From positions 42,783,611 through 42,847,610 of the forward strand of contig NC_092576.1 in assembly GCF_037975245.1 (NCBI RefSeq): 64,000 nt of DNA. Direction: 5' to 3'. The stretch's first letter is position 1. Every line of letters begins with the position of its first letter. The stretch is from Apostichopus japonicus. Its lineage: Eukaryota; Echinodermata; Holothuroidea; Aspidochirotida; Stichopodidae. Below are positions 1 through 10,236 of this stretch, piece after piece. The position numbers and the translations under genes were made by a program. The notes under the pieces are model-generated. The model did not search any database. It was not told the DNA's origin and saw nothing but the letters and a program-made list of their open reading frames with translations.

Positions 1-1329
1 ACCATATGGACACTGCTTAGCCGTGATACTATTTCACGTAGTTTGCATAGCTTGGGCTCATGCATGGAAGCACATAGACTTTGTTATATCGTGAAGACAC
101 TCTACAGTATAAAGGCCGATTTGAGAATTGTTCTCCGTCCCGCCACGGGTGATGAACACATTGCAAGAAAATGGGATACTAAAGAAAAGAAGGGAGAAGC
201 GAACCTGCTTGCAAATTAGAACAAACAGGACAAAAGTATCGAATTTTATTTATCCGTACGGGATGTCAGCTAGTCTTGGCCAAGTCGTTTGGGCTGTTAT
301 TTTTCTCGTGTGCAAACTGTACATGCCTCAAAGTCCGTTCCTGCCGGCCAGGAACGTGCTTGCCCGCTGTACATGGCCAAGGATCTGTCTGATACAACCT
401 AGTATCAATCTAAAGCGTTTCAGCGAGCGTTCTCTGGGCAGTACAGCAAATAGATACAAGAAAACAGTTTTGTGAAAAAAAGGTTCACTAGGCTGTTCAT
501 ACTAGGGTTTTAACAAGACTAGATGTCAGCATACATGAACAGCATTCAAGGCAAGCTTATTCAGCTTCAGCAAACTGTATTCAACCGGCGCAATCTCTGC
601 TTCATAGCACTCCAAGAAACAAAGATTCAAAGTTAAACGAAGGACTGGACAGGAAACGAAACGCCACAGCATCGAGTAACTGCTGAAGAACTGCACCTTA
701 CACTGTAACACCCAATGTGTTGAGATAACTTAAACAATTAGAGGTAACTTGCTGCAGAGACAGTTTAAAATTGATTCAACTACGCTCATTTCAAGTTATT
801 TTAATTTGGATAAGTTTACACAACTAGAAATTGTATGTATAGGTAGCAAGAAATTGTATGTATAGGTAGCAAAAAAACAGTTTGCATATATAACTCTCAC
901 ATGTTAATTTTCCACCAATCAGAGTATACGTGTAATAGTTAATAATCTCTAAATATGACAACCGTTTATATATGATTTTAACCAGTGGATCTAGGAACCC
1001 AGGCAAAGGTAAGTGAAATTTAAATGTAAGGATTTGGTACAAAATAAATGCAATAACATATTAATATTGGTAATCATTGCTCTAAAATGTTTCTACGCCA
1101 CAAAGAATGGCTATCATACAGAAGCATTAGGGTAATAATAAACCCACTCAAGCTTTCCATTCCTTAACGAAATATAGAAACCACATAAAACAATGTTACC
1201 TCTTGTGTTAGCAATGGTCATTAATTAGTCCTCTTCAAAATATATATTATGAATAGCAAGATAAAGAAATGGATACTCCATACAATATGTATCATTAATT
1301 TCAAAATGTGTAAACTAATTTAATTGTGT
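1..1329. other. AT-rich stretch with no supported gene
   Basis: No reading frame here has recognisable protein character. A 22-23 bp unit (AGAAATTGTATGTATAGGTAGCA) is repeated twice in tandem at about 826-872. Nothing else stands out. Confidence 0.5.
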
Positions 1330-1903
1330 AGTAGAACTAGATAAACGAACAAAATAAAACGAAACAGTTGATGAAAGTCATAGTAATGTATATTCAAACG
1401 TTTTCGAAGATTTCACATCTTCCTCGTCAGGAAATAGATAATAAGAAAATCGCTTATGTATAGTGCATACGAAAATTGTAGTAGTATTAATGATGACTAT
1501 GCGTGTTCAAAGATATAGGAGGTTCTAAAATAAGTTGAGTATAAATGACGATCCATGTTGAAATAGTTGATTGTTTAAAACGGGTTTGAGTTTCTTGATG
1601 TACAGTGCCTCCTTAATTTTAATTTCAAAGTCTGTATAGCCGCTGTCTATGACACTTAAGTTGGTGATGTTAGCTGTTCGGCAGTCTATACAGTGAGTGA
1701 TATGCTCATAGATTGCAGATTTGTCAGATAAGTGCTCCTTGACCCTTGTAGCCAGATGTCTTTTAGTCTTACCGATGTAAGTTTGGTTCTTATCACAGGA
1801 ACCTTCAAATGAATAGATGACATTGGCTTTAAGGGCCATGGGGGTCTTATCTTTCAAGGAAAAGTAATTACTGACTTTAAACGTTTTGAAAACTATAATA
1901 CAC
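1330..1903 (-). repeat. Arm 1 of a ~575-bp inverted repeat (PLE 3' end)
   Basis: This is the reverse complement of 3651-4226 with only a few differences; in the coding part F/S, NL/DF and Y/F are the main amino-acid changes. It covers the GIY-YIG domain and the 3' UTR. The arms are separated by about 1.75 kb of the rest of the element. Inverted partial copies next to full copies are a known feature of Penelope-type insertions. Confidence 0.85.
1396..1431 (-). ncRNA. Hammerhead-ribozyme-like motif in the PLE 3' region, copy 1
   Basis: Read on the minus strand, CTGACGA (1430-1424) is followed by a 6-bp stem (GAAGAT / ATCTTC) with a GTGAA loop, then GAAA and AACGTTT. This is the order of the hammerhead core CUGANGA - stem II - GAAA - short stem III. 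One extra G lies between CUGACGA and stem II, which departs from the minimal consensus. The match at 4127-4161 is identical. PLEs are known to carry hammerheads with very short stem III. Activity is inferred, not shown. Confidence 0.5.
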
Positions 1904-3566
1904 TTCTTGTTAACGCCTCTAAAATGTTTAGTTAAGGATCTCCTGAAATTTAGTGAAGGGTGACCTATGTATGGAATGGTAATCATGTACTTACTGTCAT
2001 CATCCTTATCCTGATTATCCACTTCAGAACTAAGTTTCTTATTGAGGAATTTGTATACACACTCATCCAAAATCCTGCTGGGATAACCATTATGGTATAA
2101 AATCTCTTTTAATTTGGAGACCTCTGTATGGAATAAGGACCAATTGCTGCACACAACAAATGCCCTATTAAGGAAACAATTAATTAAGCCGATCTTCCAA
2201 ACCCATGGACAAATGGCATGGAAATTGATAATTACATTTGTATTAGTTGGCTTACGATAGACCATTGAACTGTATGATGAGTTAGTTTCAGAGGGTAAAC
2301 ACACCTCTGTGTCAAGAAAAGCAAGCTGTTTCGATCCAATTTCATGGGTAAATTTCAAATTTGGATGTAATTGGTTAAGAAAACCAAGGAAACTGTGAAC
2401 ATGATCCAAAGAATTAAACACACAGAAAATGTCATCCACATACCTGAGGTACAACACAGGGCCATAATCAGTACTATGAGTCATGAAAATGTTTTCTAAA
2501 TGAGCAAGGAAAAAATAAGCCAAAACTAGACCCAGAGGGCTACCCATTGTTACCCCATCAATTTGACAGTATAATTTCCCCTTATGGAGGAAATAACCAC
2601 CTGTTGCAATCTGTAGTAACTTTTTGAAAACCTCTTTAGGATAAGGCCTTGAATCTTGCCTGTAGACATATTCAAAAACAATATCAATAGTTTCATTTAG
2701 AGGGATATTAGTGAACAATGAAACCACATCATAACTCACAAGTTGGTGGGATGGTTTGACATTAAAAGAATTTAGTCGTTCTATGAAAGAATCAGTTGAA
2801 TCCAACATATAGGTAGTCGGCATACTGACTTTTATGATGTTTACAAGATATTTTGTAAGTTTGTATTCAGCAGTACTGATCATTGAGACAACAGGTGTGA
2901 GTGGCGTATTTTCTTTGTGAACCTTAGCCAGCCCATAAATTTTCCCAGGTTGACTGCCAGAAGGGATAAGATTTTTAAAAATAATATCAGGCAGGAAATT
3001 CTTCACATTTCTGTTCAAATATCTCACTATCGAATTTTCTTTAGATATAATTGGGTGTACTTTACCTTCGTCTACTTTAATTTAATTTCCGAAACCAGAG
3101 TGTCAAGTTTAGCATAATACTCCTGGTTATTAATTATAAGCAAACCATTTCCTTTATCAAATTTGCATAGTTTGATGCTGTCATCCTTGCTTAAAGACTG
3201 TAACGTCCTATGCAACTCTCTGTTTTGTTTCTTGCGGCATATTTGCTTTGCAGAGTTCAAAAAGTTCAGTGTCGAGTGTCTGACTACTTCCAGGAATCGG
3301 GCGGGTAGAACTCCAGTCTCCTTCTTTAGGTGGTATACCTGATTCTCCACTGCCGTTTTCACATCGATCTCGTTTAATGAACGGGGCAGGATGTGGTGCT
3401 TCAGGCCATAACGGAGTGCTTCTTCCTCTTTTATAGTTAGGGTCCTGTGGCTGCAGTTGATCAGACAGTCTGGTGTTGGGTGTCGTTGAGATCTCCATAG
3501 TGTCACTAATTTCCGCTGATGTTTTCTGCTGATATTCAATGTTACTTGTTTAACGCTGGCATTCAA
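1525..3566 (-). pseudogene. PLE reverse transcriptase / GIY-YIG endonuclease, frameshifted
   Basis: The coding region lies in two frames. The N-terminal part (3566-3072, 164 codons) runs from a charged region to KFDKGNGLLIIN and stops at 3074-3072. The other frame (from about 3085; long open part 3027-1525) carries the RT core with GLAKVHK, SYDVVSLFTNIP, GVTMGSPLG and the catalytic YVDD. It ends in a GIY-YIG nuclease (VIYSFEG...TYIGKTKRHLATRVKEH) and the sequence FILNLF. The two frames overlap by only a few codons near 3085, so one base has been gained or lost there. The combined length of about 670 residues is close to that of animal PLE proteins. By family knowledge, the GIY-YIG part nicks the target and the RT primes cDNA from it. 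The first long open segment begins with GTG, so it is not a natural start. A genuine programmed frameshift is possible, but a mutation is simpler. Confidence 0.8.
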
Positions 3567-3590
3567 TTTCGCGATAAGGGTGTGAAACTA

Positions 3591-3650
3591 AAAAAATGTT
3601 AGGTGTTGCTCAAATTTCCGTTTCAGTGTCTCATATACATTACGTTTGGA
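3591..3650. other. Junction between the two opposed PLE copies
   Basis: This short stretch lies between the 5' end of the minus-strand copy and the inner end of the plus-strand fragment. It shows no similarity to the arms. Confidence 0.4.
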
Positions 3651-3651
3651 G

Positions 3652-4032
3652 AAGTGTATTATAGTTTTCAAAACGTTTAAAGTCAGTAATTACTTTTCCT
3701 TGAAAGATAAGACCCCCATGGCCCTTAAAGCCAATGTCATCTATTCATCTGAAGGTTCCTGTGATAAGAACCAAACTTACATCGGTAAGACTAAAAGACA
3801 TCTGGCTACAAGGGTCAAGGAGCACTTATCTGACAAATCTGCAATCTATGAGCATATCACTCACTGTATAGACTGCCGAACAGCTAACATCACCGACTTT
3901 AGTGTCATAGACAGCGGCTATACAGACTTTGAAATTAAAATTAAGGAGGCACTGTTCATCAAGAAACTCAAACCCGTTTTAAACAATCAACTATTTCAAC
4001 ATGGATCGTCATTTATACTCAACTTATTTTAG
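3652..4032 (+). pseudogene. PLE GIY-YIG endonuclease domain, truncated copy
   Basis: The frame is open from the KCIIVF sequence to a stop after FILNLF, about 125 codons. It includes the GIY-YIG elements (VIYSSEG, TYIGKTKRHLATRVKEH) and the cysteine pair in HCIDCRT. The RT domain is missing, so it cannot work alone. It differs from the longer copy at only about four residues, which suggests a recent common origin or one complex insertion. Confidence 0.8.
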
Positions 4033-4125
4033 AACCTCCTATATCTTTGAACACGCATAGTCATCATTAATACTACTACAATTTTCGTATGCACTATACA
4101 TAAGCGATTTTCTTATTATCTATTT

Positions 4126-4163
4126 CCTGACGAGGAAGATGTGAAATCTTCGAAAACGTTTGA
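4126..4163 (+). ncRNA. Hammerhead-ribozyme-like motif, copy 2
   Basis: CTGACGA is at 4127-4133, stem II GAAGAT (4135-4140) pairs with ATCTTC (4146-4151), and GAAA is at 4152-4155 followed by AACGTTT. The flanking TTTC and GAA could form a short stem I. The extra G at 4134 is the only core irregularity. It lies about 95 bp downstream of the stop codon, in sense orientation. Confidence 0.5.
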
Positions 4164-4226
4164 ATATACATTACTATGACTTTCATCAACTGTTTCGTTT
4201 TATTTTGTTCGTTTATCTGGTTCTAC

Positions 4227-4628
4227 AAATGTAAAACTCTTCCTAAATTTTACTACTAATTGTGTTGTATTATGGAGAAAACAAACACTACATATTTAAC
4301 TATTCGTATCCTTCGAAATCCATATTCCACTTTTAATCTTTTCGACATTTTTTTTCCAGATTTTGTGTCAAGTTTTCGTTATTCATTTTGTTAAGTTATA
4401 ACGTGCTTCTACTTTTTCAAGAGATGACAAGACGTAATGAGTCAGTTTGGACTTTTCGATGACGTAATGAAACCGTTATATCCTCTCCACCCCTACCACC
4501 ATTCACTGTGTGACATCATCCATAACCACTCACGCACCGATTCTCGTTCTGGAATCACTATATTCACTTTGACAACATACACCTCTAAATTAATTACCAG
4601 GGAGGTAAACTCCATAATTTCTGTTAGA
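4227..4628. other. Intergenic AT-rich DNA
   Basis: No gene or repeat structure is recognised between the PLE end and the SINE tail. Confidence 0.4.
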
Positions 4629-4876
4629 TGTATGTATGTATGTATATGTGATCTTCCCGCAAGCAGGAACTCGCGAAAGAAGCCATGGAGGCTTGTAGAC
4701 TCGCAAGCTGACCGAAGCCAATCTCTCGGCACACATCCATTTAACGTCCATGTCGGGAAGTTGTTATTGAACAACACCCTTGCCAGACGACACACATTGC
4801 TGTCGGCGGGGAATCGAACCAGGGATCTCATGACTGGGAGACGCCGGCGTTAACCACTAGGCTATACACTCCGCCT
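4629..4876 (-). mobile_element. tRNA-derived SINE, minus strand
   Basis: Read on the minus strand, the head has a pol III A box (TAGCCTAGTGG) and, about 35 bp later, a B box (GGTTCGATTCC). The start GGCGG can pair with CCGCC after the B box, recalling a tRNA acceptor stem. An unrelated body of about 150 bp follows, ending in a short ATAC/ATAG-type tetranucleotide run, a common SINE tail. Head, body and simple-repeat tail in this order is the standard layout of tRNA-derived SINEs. An isolated tRNA pseudogene is less likely because of the body and tail. The parent tRNA was not identified. Confidence 0.7.
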
Positions 4877-6810
4877 GGCTATACAGTGTTCTTTCTTTAA
4901 ATATTCCTGGTTCAAAGATGGATGGTGTTTGTACTTATGTGACACCATCAATTACACCTTGCAAACGTGAAAGTATCGTCTTTCTACTAATACCACGAAC
5001 CATAACGTTATCTATAGTGTTACTTTACATTTTTTTAAAGCTATATATACATGTCCCAATGTGAAATATAAAAACTGAGGCAGCCGAATTCATCAAGATT
5101 CCACTTTCTGTTGTAATTAGCTCCATCAAGTAGAATTAAATGATTTTTTGACTGTATTCTTTTCCTTCAGTTTTTCAGTATAACTATTTGTATAGCAGGT
5201 CATCCTGACATTAATGTTTACTTCTCTATTTTTGGCAGAAGAAATACTGATGAAGTAATATACGAAATAATTCTTTAACAGAATGAAGACATTTGAAAAT
5301 CTTAGCATAAAATCTAGTTACTTAAAAACAATTACTATGCATTTAATGAAACAAATGATATATAGGATTCCCCTAATCAAGAAATGTAAACAAATATTGA
5401 CACAATGTATGGAAACAGCAAGATGATAAAAGAAGACGATGTCCAATGTTGTTACACACGTCACAATTATACATTTATCCTTTGGAGTTTCCGTGCACCC
5501 TTAAAGTTCGTTTTGTTTAAAACTCGGGCAAGCAGTTATCGATGAACTGAGTGGTGTCTGGTGTATAATAACTCTAGCTCGAGACTCCATTTAGGGGAGC
5601 TAGGTTAGAGAATACAGGTAGGGACGGGAAAGGTAGGTTGGCCATGCTCAAGAGGAGAAGTGGGTATGCTCAGTTCTAGAGTTGGCACATGGAGGTTTAG
5701 TTCGAGAGGAGAGTTAGGATGGGTAGATTCGAGAGAAGAGGTATGGGGGCTTAGGTGTTGGCAGTTACTGATGACATCATGATGGTTGTGTATACTCTCC
5801 ACCTCCCGTAGTATGTCGCCATGTTAACAGATCTGTAATGTCGTCATCTTCCTTGGTTTATGGCTCTAATATTGAATATGATCACGAGCATTTCCTGGAG
5901 CAGGAGGATCATAATAGGTTGTCTTCGGGGAAAATACCCTGCTGAATTCATCTACCAGGATCCATACTTCTACAGGACAAAACATAATCAACTGATGTAA
6001 ACAAAATGCTTGTGATTAAGGCCTAGTCATTTAATTTGTTGTTGGGATGGGACGAAGGGGGTGGGGGCGGTAGACGTTATGATGTTTTTTTTTTCAAATA
6101 TGGATACATACGAGTTGAAATTAAAAAAAAAAAAACTAATAAGTTAGTACTCACCATCAGTGTTAAGCATTACGTTTAGTAGGGAATGAATTAACATGAC
6201 AATGTGCTGCATGATTAATTATACTTGTTTACTAAAGTATATTTATTCGCTCAATAGATAATCATAGATATATGTGGGTATGTTTTAATGTTCCAATAGT
6301 TAGAGTGTGATTAATAACTATCACTTTGCTCTATGCTTTGGATGTTTAGAAGGTTTGGTTACTTCGCCCTTCAAACCAATATTTGTTTGGTTATTTATTT
6401 TCTTTACATGATTTAAAACTTCTTACTGTTAGGTAAGTCATAATATTATACCAATCCTTACCATGGTGAATGTTGCTATACATTATACATAACCCATTTG
6501 ATGGCTAAACCTGTGTTTGCTACTATGAAACTTATTCCAGAATTATGGAATGATTATTTACGCTTGTGTGCTACATTCACTTGACCATTCTTTAGATGAC
6601 CTAACTAGACCTTATTCTTAAACTACTTCCCTCTGTTTCAATCTCTGAATCATTACTATTACAGAATCTCAAGTATTACGCCAGTTTTGGTTCCAATGCC
6701 TTCGTGTTTGCACTGTCCATATACTATTTCTGCCCAGCAAACTCCAAATTTTCCCAGGCATTACCCAAAATGACCCAGGGCCCGGGACTTAAGACTGAAC
6801 CCCCTTCCAG
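4877..6810. other. Intergenic DNA without a supported gene
   Basis: A reverse-strand frame at 5605-5802 is rich in S, P and H only because of a degenerate local repeat. No coding signal, RNA gene or element boundary was found. Confidence 0.4.
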
Positions 6811-6812
6811 CT

Positions 6813-6860
6813 TCGAACTTATCACCCCCTATTTATTCTTATCACCCCCTATTTATTTTT
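6813..6860. repeat. Short duplication CTTATCACCCCCTATTTATT
   Basis: Two near-perfect tandem copies of a roughly 22-bp unit lie immediately before the 47-bp repeat block. Confidence 0.6.
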
Positions 6861-6861
6861 A

Positions 6862-7111
6862 TGTTTAGTACTATTCGTTGACGAAATCTCTTTAATCCAA
6901 ACATTGCATGTTTAGTAATATCTGTTGGCTATATCCCTTTAATCCATACATGACATGTTTGACTACATCCCTTTATTCCACCAATTGAATGATGAGTAAT
7001 ATTCGTTGATTACATCCCTTTATTCCATCCTTTGAATGTTTAGTATTATTTGTTGACTACATCCCTTTAATCTACCGATTGCATGTTTAGTAAAATGTTA
7101 GCGTTGACTAA
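6862..7111. repeat. Degenerate ~47-bp tandem repeat, about five copies
   Basis: Units start with TGTTTAGTA-TATTCGTTGA and end with ATCCCTTTAATCC followed by about 12 bp. Copies begin near 6862, 6909, 6956 (shortened), 6990, 7037 and 7084 (partial). The copies differ by about 15-25 percent, so the array is old. Confidence 0.7.
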
Positions 7112-7768
7112 ATTATTATTGTTGCTGCATTATGTGCTTACCTCATGTCTACTTTACTTCATAAATTAAATAATTGTGACGTCATGCATGCATACCGCCC
7201 TCAATTATACACTAGTCAGGGGATTTATGCTATCATTAGTAATTACAATATCATTATGTAAATAGAACAACAAAATGAAACAGACATGACAAAGTTATAA
7301 TTAGACTACTCACCAGCCAAAGACCGGAGCCGGTATCAAGATTATACATTTGATCAATCTTATGTCTATCAGGCATGCAGAGAACTGTAAGAGGCGAATA
7401 AGATTACACAGTAAAATAACGAATGCAACAATATCAACGATATAATAGTGAATGAAACACTTTGATTAAAACACAGTAGTAACAACCTGACTTTCTTTTA
7501 CTGTGAACTTTATTGTATATATCGAACAGTTGTATCTCTAGGGTTGTAGATTATGTATCTTCTCTGACAGTATATTGGATTGTCACCTTATGAAATATTA
7601 CATTTTGTTTTGTCGTTAAAACTTACACACCAAATCGCTTTCTACTCCCTTATATGTTTAAAACGTTGCATGCGATACTATTTCCATTGCTTTTACTAAT
7701 GACATACAGAAAAGCCTTTCTTTAATTTGTTCTAGTATTGGTATCTGTACGATGGGCTCAGTTATCTG
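7112..7768. other. Intergenic or intronic DNA
   Basis: Nothing was recognised apart from AT-rich sequence. Confidence 0.35.
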
Positions 7769-8006
7769 TCATCTGTATTTCCTTTTTTTTCTAGATAATA
7801 TATGATCTTGATGACTTATCACAGTCTTTAATCCAGCATGTAGCAGGTTGACTTTATCAACAACAAAACATACTCCAAATGTTGCAAAATACACCATACC
7901 CTGTGTATCATACAACATCAACAAGAAAATGATATCACCTGAATTTTCTGTTTCCATGTTTACTGCAATGATGCCTGGTGATAAGGCGCTTTCTATTTCA
8001 TTGAAA
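7769..8006 (-). CDS. Possible terminal exon of an unidentified gene
   Basis: On the minus strand an acceptor-like GGCTTTTAG precedes an open segment of about 78 codons. It begins FNEIESALSPGIIAVN, contains the hydrophobic LLMLYDTQGMVYFATFGVCFV and ends in a basic tail (RKKRKYR). The amino-acid mix looks protein-like. No donor is evident before the stop, so it would be a last exon. The next coding segment upstream on this strand is the last exon of the gene ending at 10237, so a separate gene would be needed, and no upstream exon was found. It may be a chance frame. Confidence 0.2.
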
Positions 8007-8066
8007 CTAAAAGCCAATCATGTCGGCTACGGGAATGGTTTAAACTGTAAACAATATTACACATGA

Positions 8067-10236
8067 TTAGTCATTAATCGATTAATTAATAAGAAATTTA
8101 CCAATCACTCCCCGGGATTTCAGAGTGGATAGAAGTGGTCCGATGGGTATCGATGAGGGCAGCAGACAGTCATATAGGCTATAATCAGAGAAAGAAATAT
8201 GTTCAGTTATTTTACTAATTACATCCTTCTTTAATTGTTACTATTTTAGATATAGTACATAGACTAACCCGTAGAATGCAATTCATCAATAGTTGTTCCT
8301 TCTTCTGTTACAACCTCACACATCAGTAATTTGGTTTTTAGGGAGGAATGACGAACAAACCGGCTACGGGAAAGTTTGAAACAAATTGGCCTACCAACGA
8401 TTTGAAACCAGACAGTGTCTAGACGTGACGTAACTATTGCAAAATTCTGGTACTTGTTTGTCAGTAAATTCCAGATGTTTTTACATCTTTTGTTTTATAA
8501 AGGCGCGTCTGTTCATTTGAAAACAAATTTTGTTTATTGAGACGCGCGCGTCTATTTAATTGAAAACAAGTTCTTTTTATTGCATTGTTTAAGTATTTGA
8601 TTTACAGGTGATGAACAAAAGAAAATGTTAAACTATTGAAAAAGTCATCACAGTCAGTGTACATCTTTAGCAAGAAAAAAAAAAACCTGTGAAATAATTT
8701 CAATAGACTTTTAGGTTAAAACTAAATGGGGACTGTCTGAGTAGAAAAGAGAAGCAATCATTTAACGTACAGATGTATGGTAGAAATATGTACAGTATAG
8801 TGTATATACGACTTTAGGTTAGTTTTTCAAATGGGAATATGGTGACAACAATATGTAAATTATATAGAGATAATAGAAGGGTCATTGGCCTTGTAGGTTC
8901 AGTTTCGGGAGGGGATGGGTGTGGGGAGGGTTGTGGTTTTGTAGGTGAAAGGAGAAAACTGAAATGTTAGAGAGGATAAATTTTGGTAAATAGATGTATA
9001 AGTTAAAGTCTGTGGTGTTTTCAATTTTTTTTATTATAGAGAGGATCTACAGTTATATCTTCTTAATATTATTCTATAAACAGATATATTGTGCTGGTTC
9101 ATATTAGTATATACTGCAAACAATGGAAATAGAAATTAAACACATGTACGTGATTCTGAGTGTTATTTACATATAGACCGATGTTGTATTGGTCTCTGTG
9201 TGGGGATTGCCTGTAATGTTATGTGGGTTAATAACAAGCATATATCAAGATTTTTTTGTTGCACGAAGAGGGGGGGGGGTGGGGAGGAAGGGTGGGAAAA
9301 AGTTTGGAGTAGAATATATGAACACAGGTCATTGATCAGAAGAGACAGACGTCGATATTATGACAGGATACCTTGCTGAGTATGGCCAAGTGCGTGTGTT
9401 TGTGTTGGGGGGGGGGGGGGGTAGCGGATGTTGTTAACAAGATAACCCAAATGTTATAAACATAGATTAAGGGAATGGGCATCGTGGTACGGCATAGATG
9501 TCATGAGGGGGAGGGGGTAGGGGAAGTTGAAAAAGGTGCATTATTAATAGATGAAGACAATCACAGTATGCTTAATTTACATCAGTTTTTGTTTCACTTT
9601 AAAAGTAAATGTGCATTAATTACCAATTAGTTTATAAACTAATTAATGGACGTTTCCCACTGATAAATTAAGAAAAAAAAAGTATACCAAACTTGATACT
9701 TGCTTTCTTTCTTTACCTTTGCTTTTCTCCTTTAAATATTTTCTATTAACCTAAATAATCAACGTTTGGTTCATTGCTATTTTGGGAAGCTTTTGGTAAA
9801 ATGTTTATTTTTTATTCTAATATGATATCTTGCATTATTGATTAATGATATCTTGGTATAATTACATCCCAAAATGTTTTACTTTTTTCAATTTGGAATT
9901 ATGTTTGTCAGTTTAAGCTGGGGCCTCCTATCTCCTTATTTCAATAAAATTCATTTTTATTAATAATTTATTGTCTCAATTTGTCTCTATTTTACTCTCC
10001 CATTAATCATATTCCTAATTACCTGATGACTGTTCTTTCATTGTTAGTGTATTTCTTCATTCGATTTCTTCTTCATTTTTTTTTTTTTTTACTTGCACAA
10101 TTATATAAACCTATCAATAAACCCTTCGGTAATTATTAAATATAGCTATATTGTTAATTCCTCACTTATTTACATTATGAATATGTATTGGTTCTTTCTT
10201 TATTACTAATATTATTTACATATTTATTACTTATAC
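8067..10236. other. Noncoding DNA with purine-rich and G-run tracts
   Basis: G-rich stretches with runs of about 9-13 G lie near 9270-9290 and 9409-9421, with GGGGA-type tracts near 8910-8940 and 9505-9530. The motif GAAAACAA(A/G)TT follows a GCGCGTCT sequence twice at about 8500-8580. No gene is supported. Confidence 0.4.

Larger units (their letters stand above)
1330..3590 (-). mobile_element. Penelope-like retroelement (PLE), minus strand
   Basis: The element spans the RT/GIY-YIG coding region (1525-3566) plus about 195 bp of 3' untranslated DNA down to about 1330. Reverse transcriptase joined to a C-terminal GIY-YIG endonuclease is the defining layout of Penelope-like elements. The 3' non-coding part contains a hammerhead-like motif, as known for PLE terminal repeats. 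The 3' boundary is set by where similarity to the inverted copy at 3651-4226 stops. The 5' boundary is uncertain. The coding region has a frameshift, so this copy is probably inactive, but it looks young because the inverted copy is nearly identical. Confidence 0.85.
3651..4226 (+). mobile_element. Inverted 3' fragment of the same PLE (arm 2)
   Basis: This is a 5'-truncated copy that keeps only the end of the linker, the whole GIY-YIG domain and the 3' UTR with the hammerhead-like motif. It is nearly identical to the reverse complement of 1330-1903. It points away from the longer copy, so the two 3' ends face outward. Similarity stops after GTTTATCTGGTTCTAC at about 4226. Confidence 0.85.

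Noticed and set aside
3208-3498. Second reverse frame inside the PLE N-terminal region
   Set aside because: It overlaps the RT N-terminal frame out of phase and has no PLE motifs.
4437-4853. 138-codon plus-strand frame with NRTRDLM
   Set aside because: It runs antisense through the SINE; that string is the usual false peptide from the tRNA-like B box.
7848-8066. 72-codon plus-strand frame
   Set aside because: It is the complement of the possible minus-strand exon, which has the better splice context.
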